Of a stretch of DNA of 64,000 nt, positions 46,593-54,414 are shown piece by piece. The position numbers and the translations under genes were made by a program. Origin of the DNA: Desulfovibrio sp. (lineage in GTDB: Bacteria; Desulfobacterota; Desulfovibrionia; Desulfovibrionales; Desulfovibrionaceae); assembly GCF_014803725.1 (NCBI RefSeq), contig NZ_JAAVBE010000003.1:88730-152729 (forward strand), given 5' to 3'. Each line of letters begins with the position of its first letter. Position 1 is the stretch's first letter. The notes beneath the pieces were generated by a model. It did no database searches. It worked only from the letters and a program-made list of their open reading frames with translations, and was not told the origin of the DNA.

Positions 46593-46997
46593 ATGCCGTC
46601 GGCACCACTGTCCAGCCCCTCCATGCGCCCGCGCTTTTTGCTGACCTGCGGCGTCAGCACGGTTTTGGCCGTGCTGCTGCTTGTGTCCGGCGGCCGCTAT
46701 GCGCCCCTCCCGCGCCTGGGCTGCGACCGGCTGCCTTCGGTCATGGCCGGGGCGCTCGCCGTGGGCGCCGCCGTGGTGGTGCCCCTGCGCCAGGCCAGCA
46801 AGCAGCGCCAGCGCCATGCCTTCGCCCGTCTCCATGCGGCGGGCGCGGCCCTGAGCCCCCGGCCGCCTCTGCCGCATCCGCCTGTCTTTTTTGCCCCCCT
46901 TGCGCCCCAGCGGCCCGATCTGCCCGTCGCGCGCCATTTGCGCGGCATGCTTCCCCTTTCCCAGGCTCCGCCCCGCGCCTTTGGCGCCACTCTCTGA
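46593..46997 (+). CDS. Possible small membrane protein
   Basis: An open frame encodes 134 residues with one or two hydrophobic segments (FLLTCGVSTVLAVLLLV; VMAGALAVGAAVVVPL), followed by an Arg/Pro/Ala-rich tail. Ribosome binding is weak (AAAAGG). The high Pro/Arg content of the tail and lack of known motifs make a chance open frame quite possible. It lies in the gap between trmL (divergent) and the 32-residue gene. Confidence 0.3.
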   Translation: MPSAPLSSPSMRPRFLLTCGVSTVLAVLLLVSGGRYAPLPRLGCDRLPSVMAGALAVGAAVVVPLRQASKQRQRHAFARLHAAGAALSPRPPLPHPPVFFAPLAPQRPDLPVARHLRGMLPLSQAPPRAFGATL

Positions 46998-47128
46998 ATC
47001 GCGGGGAACATTCCATTACCGGCCGCCCCCACCGGGCCGGCCCGGCAGCCCTGCGCCACGCGGCGGTCTGCGCAAGTAGCCGTCTTGGCCGGCGCCCGGC
47101 GTGCCCTCATACCTCAAAGGAGCCAACC

Positions 47129-47227
47129 ATGGATCTCGATACCACCGTTCTCGTCATCTGCGCCGGATTCCTGCTCTTCGCCATCATCGTGGGCCTTATC
47201 GGCATGAAGATGAGCGACGACCATTAA
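47129..47227 (+). CDS. 32-residue single-span membrane microprotein
   Basis: AAAGGAG lies seven bases before an ATG that encodes a 32-residue peptide: MDLDTT, then one hydrophobic span (VLVICAGFLLFAIIVGLIGM) and a charged end (KMSDDH). The clear ribosome binding site, ideal transmembrane length and a strong terminator right after the stop make this a credible gene. Small membrane proteins of this kind usually regulate or stabilise a larger membrane partner; the partner is unknown. Confidence 0.7.
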   Translation: MDLDTTVLVICAGFLLFAIIVGLIGMKMSDDH

Positions 47228-47260
47228 GCCCCCGGCAAGCCCGTAGGCCACAAGTGAGCG

Positions 47261-47299
47261 GCGCCCGGCCTCCCCTGCGGAAGCCGGGCGCTTTTCTTT
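47261..47299 (+). terminator. Intrinsic terminator after the microprotein gene
   Basis: GCGCCCGGC and GCCGGGCGC form a 9-bp stem with a 13-base loop followed by TTTTCTTT. It ends the plus-strand transcript and faces the stop of the minus-strand hyuA-like gene. Confidence 0.85.
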
Positions 47300-47315
47300 C
47301 CCCGAAAAACGCCGC

Positions 47316-49088
47316 TCAGGCCCCGGCGGAAAGCCGGGCGGAAATGCCGGGCCGCACCTGGCAGGCCACGCGCATGTCGCGCGAGCCGCGGCCGCCGTCA
47401 TCGAGGATGGCGAAGAGATCCGCCTCCACCACTTCCACGGCCGCGTCGGTGACGCCCTCGGCGGCAAGCCGCTCCTCGAGCAGTTCCCGCGTGCGGTCCG
47501 CCACCGACTCCAGCGTCGCATGGCGCCCGAGGCGCTCGTGCAGGTCGAGGGCCGGCACGCTGTAAACACCGCGCCCGCTGTCCGCATAGGCTTCCAGCAC
47601 GGCCGTGGGCACGGCGAGGCCCGCACCGATGGCGTTGGCGACCTCGGCATGAGGCGGGATGGCGACCGGCAACGCCAGCGCCTGCTCGAGATACGGGCGC
47701 ACGCTCGCCGCCGGCCCACCCACGAGACAGGCCCGCGTCGGCCGCGCCTCGCGCACGGCCTTGAGCGCCGCCAGGGTATAGATGGGCCGGGCATTGACGC
47801 CTTCAACCAGCGCATAGGCAGCTCGCGCCACCTGGTCGCAGGCGTTCTCCACGGCGAGGCGCGCCAGCTGGGTGGCCCCGCCCGGCGCCAGCACGGTTCC
47901 GAGCGACGCCGCGAGGGCTTCCATGCCCGCGCGGGAGGCGGCGCCGTCCCCGCACATCCCTCCTGCGGGCGCGAGCACGTTGAGCGCGTCGAGCAGGGTG
48001 GGCCGCTCCCCGCCGAAGGCCATGGCCGGCCCTTCGCGCACGGGGCCTACATGGACGGCGAGGGCGCCGTCCTGCGTCCGTTCCGGCCTGAGTTGCGAAT
48101 CCCCGCCCACGCCGATGGAAATAGCCGCCAGCGCCCGCACCAAAGTGCGCCGCCCCATGAGCAGCATGCCGTCCCGGTCCACCACGGGCGAGCCCTCGTA
48201 AAAGAGCGCCAGGTCGGTGGTGGTGCCCCCCATGTCGAGCAAAAGCGAGCAGCCCTCGGCCGCTTCGGGCCAGAGCGCCATGACGCCCATGACGCTGGCA
48301 GCCGGCCCGGAAAGGATGGACTGCACGGGCTCGCGGCGCGAAAAGGCCAAGGTCGCCGCGCCGCCGTCGGCCTTCAGCAGGCGCACGGGCGCCCGCACGC
48401 CGGCACAGGCGAGCGCCGCTTCCACGGCGTCGAGAAATTCGCCCGTAAGCCGCGCCACTGCGGCATTGTAGTAGGCCGTGGCGACGCGCCGCGGGAAGTT
48501 GAGGCGCCCGGAAAGGCTGTGCCCGAGCGTCACGGGAAGGCCCGAGGCGCCCCCCGCCACTTCGCCCATTTTCTGTTCCTGCGCCGGGTTGCGCGGCGAG
48601 AACTTGCCCACGCAGGCCACGGCGGCGACGCCCTCCCCGGGCCAGCGGGCCGCGGTCTCGGCGAGCGTCCCGGTAAAGAGGGGCGCCACCTCCACCCCGC
48701 GGTGATCGAGCCCGCCTGGCACGATGCACACATGCTCGCCCAGGGTGAAATGCACCGGGTCGAGCCCGGGCCCGGCGGAAAGCGCCAGGCCCACCTTGTC
48801 CGCCCTGCCCTGCACCAGCGCGTTCACGGCCAGCGTGGTGCCGAGGGTGGCGCGCTCCACGCGGCCGAGCAAGGCCGGCCCGTCGAGGCCGGCTTCTGCC
48901 AGCGCCGCCGTGAGCGCCGCGAGCACCGTGCGCACGGTGCCGGGCAAATCCTCGTGGCGCGTGCTGACCTTGGCCGAGGCCAGCAGGCGTGCCTGCGGGA
49001 GCCCGGCCGCAGCTTCGGGGAGCGCCAGCAGCGCCGCGTCCGTATGCGTTCCCCCGGCGTCAATGCCGAGGACGAGTTTTTCCTTCAT
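47316..49088 (-). CDS. HyuA-type hydantoinase/oxoprolinase family ATPase
   Basis: The 590-residue protein has the actin-like ATPase fold of the HyuA/oxoprolinase A family: GIDAGGTHTDAALL (8-21), LGTTLAVNALVQGRADKVGL, SGPAASVMGVMAL and LLLDMGGTTTDLALF. Relatives use ATP to open hydantoin or 5-oxoproline rings or to phosphorylate substrates, usually with a HyuB partner encoded next door. No hyuB is present. It is the last gene of the CGGC-membrane-Hsp70-like operon, 31 bases after the Hsp70-like stop. A role there is inferred only from position. Confidence 0.88.
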   Translation of the reverse strand: MKEKLVLGIDAGGTHTDAALLALPEAAAGLPQARLLASAKVSTRHEDLPGTVRTVLAALTAALAEAGLDGPALLGRVERATLGTTLAVNALVQGRADKVGLALSAGPGLDPVHFTLGEHVCIVPGGLDHRGVEVAPLFTGTLAETAARWPGEGVAAVACVGKFSPRNPAQEQKMGEVAGGASGLPVTLGHSLSGRLNFPRRVATAYYNAAVARLTGEFLDAVEAALACAGVRAPVRLLKADGGAATLAFSRREPVQSILSGPAASVMGVMALWPEAAEGCSLLLDMGGTTTDLALFYEGSPVVDRDGMLLMGRRTLVRALAAISIGVGGDSQLRPERTQDGALAVHVGPVREGPAMAFGGERPTLLDALNVLAPAGGMCGDGAASRAGMEALAASLGTVLAPGGATQLARLAVENACDQVARAAYALVEGVNARPIYTLAALKAVREARPTRACLVGGPAASVRPYLEQALALPVAIPPHAEVANAIGAGLAVPTAVLEAYADSGRGVYSVPALDLHERLGRHATLESVADRTRELLEERLAAEGVTDAAVEVVEADLFAILDDGGRGSRDMRVACQVRPGISARLSAGA

Positions 49089-49119
49089 CCTGCTTCCCTG
49101 CCCGCGTTTCGGCAAAAAT

Positions 49120-51150
49120 TCAGTGCTGGCAGCGCACCTGGTTGAGCACGGAGAGGCGGCCGAGCATGGATTCCAGCGCATGCCGGAGGCGCCGCTCCAT
49201 GCCGTCGGAAATATCCGCCTGCACCCCGGCAAAGGCCTCGTTGAGTGCCTTCTCGATATAGGCCGAATTTTTCTCCACGATCTTGCGGCGGTTGCTCTCG
49301 TTGAGCAGAAAACCGGGCAGCTTGCGCTTTTCCAGAAAGCCGGGCGCGGCCCGGCCGAGCAGCCACGCGCCCCCGAAGGCCACGCCGCCGCCGAGCACCG
49401 TGGACACCGGCTCGCCCGTATGCGCGATGGCGCCGGCCGCCGCGGTGCCAGCCAGCAGGGGCAAAACCGCCGTCAGGGTGAAGCGCATGATGTTGAGCGA
49501 ATCCAGCCGCGAGAGCCTGACGCTCAGGCCCTTGAAAAAGTCCGCGCTGATGGCCTGGGCCGGCACCTCGAAGCGCGGCACGAGCAGCACGCCGTTTTCC
49601 CGCAGCCACGCGCGGAAGCGCAGGGAAAGGTCGAGCTGAAGCTCCGCGCGCAGGGCGTCGCTTTTTTCGCGCACGATGTCGAGCAGGGCTGTATCCTCGC
49701 GGATATTGCGCTCAAAGGCGGCTTCGAGCTCGGCCACCGTGGTGGGCGTCCCCTGCGCGGCCTCGAGGGCGGGCATGATGTCCCGCTCCACCATGCGCTG
49801 CGTGCAGCGGCGCGCCAGCGCCCGGCCGCTCTTTTCCACCAGCGCCCGCGCGGCCGTGGCGGCCTCGGCGGCGAAGGCCGGGAGCTGCTCCTTGAGCAGG
49901 CGCTCCACGCGCTCGCGCGAGGCTGCCAGCACGGGATAGAGCGCGAGCCCGTAGGCTATGTCCTCATAGGTGCGCCGGCTCATGGCGCAGGAGGCCGCGG
50001 GGAAGAGTTCCTCCACCAGGGCGCGCACGAAGAACCAGCGGCTGCTCCCGCCGGTGAGGAGCACGCGGCCAACCTCGCGCCGGCCCTCCAGGCCGCCCAA
50101 GAGCTCGCGCAGCCACGAGACGAGGCCGATGCTCCGCCCCTCCAGCAAATCTCGCGCCGGCCCGCTCAGGCCGCCGCGGCCCGCATATTGGGAGAGCATG
50201 CCGAGCATCTGCGGCGACGCGGCGTAATTTTCCGCATCGCGGATAAAATCCTCGCGGCTGTAGTCATGCACCCAGGCGTCGCGCCGGCTGCCTTCGGCGT
50301 CATACCATACCGCGTGCAGGCTCACGCCGGCTTCCTGCGATGTCGGGGCCTCCGGGTCGGCCTCGGCGCTCATGGCCTTGGAAAAGCGCTCCTTTTCCGT
50401 CTTGCATTCGATCCAGTGGAAGAAATAGGCATAGGCCGAGCCCGCAAGCCCGGGCGCGAGCTCCGGCACGCGGCGGCAAAAGGCCTGATAGATGAGGTCG
50501 TCGAAAAGGCGCCCGCCATAGAGCGGGTCGCCGCCGTTGGCGAGGGCGTCCACGCCGTCGAGCACCGTGTAGTCGCAGGTGCCGCCGCCGAAATCGAGGA
50601 TGAGCGCCCGCCGCTCGAGGTCGTCGATATCCAGCGCGCCGGACTGGAGAGAGGAGATGAGCGCCGCGTCCGACTCGCGCACGAAGACCGGCGCGGGCCA
50701 GCCTGCCGCCGCAAAGCAGCGGCCGAGATTGAGGCTGAAATCCTCCCTCGTGAGCGACGGGATGCCCACATAGAGCTTCGTGCCCGCGCTTGGCGTGCCC
50801 CCGGGAAGCGCCTCGCCGAGCAGGCGCAGAAAGTCCGTCATCCAGATAAGGGCCTCGGCGTCGCCGTGGGCCAGCTCGGGCTTGAACTGGGTACGCAGCA
50901 CGCGGCCCGGCTTCGGGTTGGCGTAGCACTCGCTTTCGGCCATGTTGCCGATGAGGATGGGCGTATCGTCCTCATACAGCACGGCCGTGGCCATGCTGCC
51001 CGCGGCGTCGCTCACCCCGGGCACGACCACGGCCTCGGGCCGCGAGGCGCGATCCATGCTGCCGGCGAAGAGATAGGTGTTGCTCGTGCCGAGATCCATG
51101 CCGAGGATGCGGCCGGCGCCCTCCTGTGTTCCCTTGGCCGCGGCGCTCAT
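49120..51150 (-). CDS. Hsp70-like ATPase with a C-terminal membrane hairpin
   Basis: The 676-residue protein has a full Hsp70/actin-type ATPase: phosphate-1 DLGTSNT (19-25), VGIPSLTREDF (128-138), phosphate-2 LDFGGGTCDYT (185-195), GGRLFDDLI (212-220), KTEKERFS (250-257) and the adenosine motif LLTGGSSRW (364-372). The usual beta-sandwich substrate domain is missing. Instead there is a helical region (about 410-550), two Gly/Ala-rich hydrophobic spans (about 556-578 and 583-602), and a helical tail. It is thus a probably membrane-attached Hsp70-like protein rather than a DnaK. Its ATG overlaps the upstream stop as ATGA. Confidence 0.88.
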   Translation of the reverse strand: MSAAAKGTQEGAGRILGMDLGTSNTYLFAGSMDRASRPEAVVVPGVSDAAGSMATAVLYEDDTPILIGNMAESECYANPKPGRVLRTQFKPELAHGDAEALIWMTDFLRLLGEALPGGTPSAGTKLYVGIPSLTREDFSLNLGRCFAAAGWPAPVFVRESDAALISSLQSGALDIDDLERRALILDFGGGTCDYTVLDGVDALANGGDPLYGGRLFDDLIYQAFCRRVPELAPGLAGSAYAYFFHWIECKTEKERFSKAMSAEADPEAPTSQEAGVSLHAVWYDAEGSRRDAWVHDYSREDFIRDAENYAASPQMLGMLSQYAGRGGLSGPARDLLEGRSIGLVSWLRELLGGLEGRREVGRVLLTGGSSRWFFVRALVEELFPAASCAMSRRTYEDIAYGLALYPVLAASRERVERLLKEQLPAFAAEAATAARALVEKSGRALARRCTQRMVERDIMPALEAAQGTPTTVAELEAAFERNIREDTALLDIVREKSDALRAELQLDLSLRFRAWLRENGVLLVPRFEVPAQAISADFFKGLSVRLSRLDSLNIMRFTLTAVLPLLAGTAAAGAIAHTGEPVSTVLGGGVAFGGAWLLGRAAPGFLEKRKLPGFLLNESNRRKIVEKNSAYIEKALNEAFAGVQADISDGMERRLRHALESMLGRLSVLNQVRCQH

Positions 51151-52334
51151 GGCCGGACTCCCGTCTTCCCGGCCGCCTCTGGCGCGCGCTGCACGAGGCC
51201 GCGCGTAACGCCCGAGGGCGTGCGCATGGCGCGCCTCAGGATGCGGCAGCGGTCGCCCTCGCGCACAAGGCCCACGGTGTCGTAGAGTTCGGCATCGCGC
51301 TCCGACTGCCAGACGAGCCAGTCCTCCCCGGTGCTTTCCGGCATGTAGCCCGCGGCCGCAAGCCGCTGGAGGAGAAAGCGGCGGGCGTCGGGGTCGAGCC
51401 CGTCGAGCATGCCGAGCATGTCCCGGGCGAGGGCGTCGCCCGCACGGCGCGGGGCCTCGCCGTCGGCGGCGTCGTCCAGCCGGTCGCGCAGCTCGGCGAG
51501 GGCCGCGTCGCGGCTCTCCACCTCGCCGAGCACGAAGGCCGCGAGGCGCAGGCAGCCCTCGGCCTGCTCGCGCAGGGAATGGCGGAAGGCCGTCATGTCG
51601 AGCGCGGTGATCTTTTTGGAGAGGAAGACGAGCACGAAGAAGGCGCCGAAGAGCAGCCAGCCGACCTTGAAAATATTGGGGAGGCGCCCCACGCCGAAGA
51701 TGGCCTGGCGGATGCTGCCCCACGAGGTCAGGCGCAGCATGCCCGACATGGCGCTCATGGCGAAGCGCCCGAGGGCCCCCATGCCGAGCAGGGCGAGCAC
51801 CGTATGCCGCGCGCGGGGATTGGCGGAGAGGTATTCCGAAAGCCAGAACATGGCCCACACGCCGAAGGCCCGCAGGATGTCGCCGCCAAGGCCGAGCCAG
51901 CCGAGCACCGTGGAGGCGAGGCCGCCCAAAAACCAGCCGAAGACGGCCATGCCCGCCATGGCCCCCAGGGAGGAGCGCTTCTGGTACAGGGCCTCGGTGC
52001 TGAAATCCGGGAGGGCGCGGGCGAGATCCCACACGAGGTCGGCGTGGGGGAGGGCCGGGGGGACTTCCCCTCTATCGTCCACTGACGGCGCAGCTTCGTT
52101 GCCCTTTTCTTCCGCCTGCAGGGGCGCCTCGCCTCGGTCGGCCAGCTCCACGAGCGCGAGCTTGAGATCGTGGAGCACGCGCGCGTGCGCCGCGTAATCC
52201 TTGGGCGCGGCGGCGATGGCGTCCGCGGCCTCGTCGGCGAGGCGGGAGGCCGCGGAAAGCGCGGGCGCCGGAAGATGGATGAGGCCGGCCGGCGCTTCCG
52301 CTTCGGGCGCCGGCGCAAGTGCGGGTGTGGGCAT
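51147..52334 (-). CDS. Polytopic membrane protein of unknown family
   Basis: The 395-residue protein has a Pro/Ala-rich, presumably cytoplasmic N-terminal part (1-120) with a helix (DYAAHARVLHDLKLALVELA). Hydrophobic segments follow at about 124-148, 153-168, 177-199 and 221-240. A long, helical, Asp/Arg-rich C-terminal domain (about 245-395) comes after. I do not recognise the family. The start at 52334 overlaps the CGGC gene stop as TGATG, and its stop overlaps the Hsp70-like start as ATGA, so the three proteins are likely made together in fixed ratio. Confidence 0.85.
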   Translation of the reverse strand: MPTPALAPAPEAEAPAGLIHLPAPALSAASRLADEAADAIAAAPKDYAAHARVLHDLKLALVELADRGEAPLQAEEKGNEAAPSVDDRGEVPPALPHADLVWDLARALPDFSTEALYQKRSSLGAMAGMAVFGWFLGGLASTVLGWLGLGGDILRAFGVWAMFWLSEYLSANPRARHTVLALLGMGALGRFAMSAMSGMLRLTSWGSIRQAIFGVGRLPNIFKVGWLLFGAFFVLVFLSKKITALDMTAFRHSLREQAEGCLRLAAFVLGEVESRDAALAELRDRLDDAADGEAPRRAGDALARDMLGMLDGLDPDARRFLLQRLAAAGYMPESTGEDWLVWQSERDAELYDTVGLVREGDRCRILRRAMRTPSGVTRGLVQRAPEAAGKTGVRP

Positions 52335-52732
52335 CAGGCCTCCAGTCGCGGCCCGCAGCCGCCAGATGCGGCGGCGGGGGACGCCTTTTTCTTCGCCGGG
52401 GCGTGGGTATAGTCGAAGATGGGCACGTCTTCGCCCACCGCCGCGCGCACGACTTTGGCGAGCGTGGCCGCAAAGGGGCACGCGTAGTCGATGGGCGCGC
52501 CTTTGGTGATGCACGAGGCGAGGGCGATGGCCTGCGCGCCCCGGCGGAGCATCGTGCCCGCGCGCAGGCCGGCCTTCTTGCCCGGACAGCCGCCGCAGGT
52601 GGTCACGCCCACGAGCTCGATGTCGTCCTCGACGTCCGTAAAGGCGTCCTTTTTCCGCCGCATGGCGTCAAGGCAGCGCGTGGCCGGGCACATTTCCTCG
52701 GTCTGCATACAGCGAATGAGGCCGATCTTCAT
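52334..52732 (-). CDS. CGGC-domain cysteine-rich protein
   Basis: The 132-residue protein starts MKIGLIRCMQTEEMCPATRC (Cys8, Cys15, Cys20) and has TTCGGCPGKKA (Cys46, Cys49), the CGGC motif of the PF08821-type family, plus Cys74 and Cys85. Such proteins are thought to bind metal or act in redox chemistry, but their role is undefined. GGAGGA lies seven bases before the ATG. It is the first gene of the four-gene operon and faces the MerR regulator gene; a weak promoter (TTGCAA, 17 bases, GAGAAT) lies at 52772-52800 on the minus strand. Confidence 0.88.
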   Translation of the reverse strand: MKIGLIRCMQTEEMCPATRCLDAMRRKKDAFTDVEDDIELVGVTTCGGCPGKKAGLRAGTMLRRGAQAIALASCITKGAPIDYACPFAATLAKVVRAAVGEDVPIFDYTHAPAKKKASPAAASGGCGPRLEA

Positions 52733-52771
52733 GCGTATTCCTCCGCGGGGCGCTGGGCGCGCCCGGCCCGC

Positions 52772-52800
52772 ATTCTCGCACGGCGCCGCCCCCCTTGCAA
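52772..52800 (-). promoter_or_regulatory. Candidate promoter of the CGGC-Hsp70-like operon
   Basis: On the minus strand TTGCAA (52795-52800) and GAGAAT (52772-52777) are 17 bases apart and about 40 bases upstream of the CGGC start. The -10 is a poor match, so activator help may be needed. Confidence 0.4.
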
Positions 52801-52826
52801 GCGGCGCGCCCTGCCGGCCCGGCACA

Positions 52827-52858
52827 TTGACTTTCGCGCCGGGCATGCCCACTATCCT
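52827..52858 (+). promoter_or_regulatory. MerR-type promoter with 20-bp spacer and central palindrome
   Basis: TTGACT (52827-52832) and TATCCT (52853-52858) are separated by 20 bases, the over-long spacing that MerR-family regulators correct by twisting DNA. The spacer holds the perfect palindrome GGGCATGCCC (52841-52850). It lies 40 bases before the merR start, so the gene is probably autoregulated. Confidence 0.65.
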
Positions 52859-52897
52859 CAAGCAACGACGCGAGGACGCGGCCCCGAGGAGTGCGCC

Positions 52898-53389
52898 ATG
52901 AAAATGAAGATCGGCGAGCTGGCCAAACTGGCCGGATGCCCTGTAGTGACCATCCGCTTTTATGAGAAGGAGGGCCTGCTTGCGCGGCCCGAGCGCAGCG
53001 AGGGCAATTACCGCCTTTACGGCGAGGCCGACCTCGAGCGCCTGCGCTTCGTCATGCACTGCCGCCGCCACGGCATGAAGCTCGCCGAGATCCGCGAACT
53101 GCTCGCCTTCCGCGACCGGCCCGCGCGCGACTGCGCCTGGGTGCACAAGCTGGTGGACGAGCACATCGCCAATGTGGAGGCCCAGATCGCGGGGCTCGAA
53201 CACCTCAAGGCCGAGCTCACGGCCCTGCGCGACGCCTCGGCCCACGGGCCCGGCTGCGGAGCCGGCTGCGGCATCCTCGCGAGCCTCAGCGCCGCCGATT
53301 CCTGCCCATATTGTGAGGACCTTCGTTGCAGAACCGCGGACAGGGACGAAAGCCCCGCGCCGCTTGCCAAGCCCCGCGCTTTTAAGTAG
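52898..53389 (+). CDS. MerR-family regulator, heavy-metal-sensor type
   Basis: The 163-residue protein starts with the winged helix of MerR regulators (MKIGELAKLAGCPVVTIRFY, then YEKEGLLARPERSEGNYRLY), followed by the dimerisation helix (residues 80-115). It has a cysteine-rich C-terminus with GPGCGAGCGILASL, then CPYCEDLRC. The layout matches CadR/PbrR-like sensors of Cd, Pb or Zn, but the extra C-terminal cysteines differ and the ligand is not assigned. GAGGAG precedes the ATG. It is divergent from the CGGC operon, which it may control together with its own promoter. Confidence 0.9.
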   Translation: MKMKIGELAKLAGCPVVTIRFYEKEGLLARPERSEGNYRLYGEADLERLRFVMHCRRHGMKLAEIRELLAFRDRPARDCAWVHKLVDEHIANVEAQIAGLEHLKAELTALRDASAHGPGCGAGCGILASLSAADSCPYCEDLRCRTADRDESPAPLAKPRAFK

Positions 53390-53466
53390 CATCTCTCCCT
53401 TGCGCGGCCGCGCGGGCTTTCGCCCGCCAACCGCACGCGCCAAAAGCGCCCAGCGCGAGGACAGCC

Positions 53467-54387
53467 ATGCAGACAACGCACTTCATCTGGTTCGACGGCA
53501 AGCTGGTTCCCTGGGATCAGGCCCAGGTTCACGTGCTCACCCACTCCCTGCACTACGGGAGCGCCATTTTCGAGGGCATCCGCGCCTATGCCTGCGTGGA
53601 CGGCACCTCGGCGGTCTTCCGCCTGGGCGACCACTGCAAGCGCATGCTCAATTCCGCCAAGATCCTGCGCATGAAGCTGCCCTACACCGCCGACCAGCTG
53701 GCCGACGCCTGTATCGAGACGCTGGTGGCCAACAAGCTGCCCGCGGGCTATATCCGGCCGCTCTCCTTCGTGGGCTATGGCGAGATGGGCGTCTATCCGG
53801 GCAACAATCCCGTCCAGACCATCATCGCCGTGTGGCCCTGGGGCGCCTATCTCGGCCCCGAGGCGCTGGAAAAGGGCATCTGCATCAAGACGAGCAGCTT
53901 CGCCAGGAGCCATGTGAACACGAGCATGTCCAAGGCCAAGGCCTCGGGCAACTACATCAACTCCATCCTCGCCAAGATCGAGGCCAAGGAGGACGGCTAC
54001 GACGAGGCCGTCATGCTCGATACCAACGGCTTCGTTTCCGAGGCCACGGGCGAGAACATCTTCATCGTGCGCGACGGCATCATCAAGACCACGCCGCTCA
54101 CCTCCATCCTCGGCGGCATCACGCGCAATTCCGTCATCACAGTGGCGCGCGACATGGGCTACACGGTGAAAGAAGAGCAGTTCACCCGCGACGAGCTCTA
54201 CACCGCCGACGAGGCCTTCTTCACGGGTACGGCCGCCGAGATCACGCCCATCCGCGAGGTGGACCACCGCCAGATCGGCGAGGGCCACGCCGGCCCCGTG
54301 ACCAAGCGCCTCCAGAAGGAGTTTTTCGCCATCGCCACGGGCGAGAACCCCAAGTACGCCGACTGGCTGACGCATTACACGTTCTAG
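53467..54387 (+). CDS. ilvE: Branched-chain amino acid aminotransferase
   Basis: IlvE is the PLP enzyme that makes leucine, isoleucine and valine from their oxo acids. The 306-residue protein has HSLHYGSAIFEGIRAY early, the PLP lysine in SKAKASGNYINS (Lys158) and LDTNGFVSEATGENIFIV, all conserved in class IV aminotransferases. The C-terminal GTAAEITPIREVD is typical of IlvE rather than D-amino-acid aminotransferase. It precedes dnaX by 27 bases. Confidence 0.95.
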   Translation: MQTTHFIWFDGKLVPWDQAQVHVLTHSLHYGSAIFEGIRAYACVDGTSAVFRLGDHCKRMLNSAKILRMKLPYTADQLADACIETLVANKLPAGYIRPLSFVGYGEMGVYPGNNPVQTIIAVWPWGAYLGPEALEKGICIKTSSFARSHVNTSMSKAKASGNYINSILAKIEAKEDGYDEAVMLDTNGFVSEATGENIFIVRDGIIKTTPLTSILGGITRNSVITVARDMGYTVKEEQFTRDELYTADEAFFTGTAAEITPIREVDHRQIGEGHAGPVTKRLQKEFFAIATGENPKYADWLTHYTF

Positions 54388-54414
54388 GCAGGCCGGTGAG
54401 CCAGGCGGAGCGGC

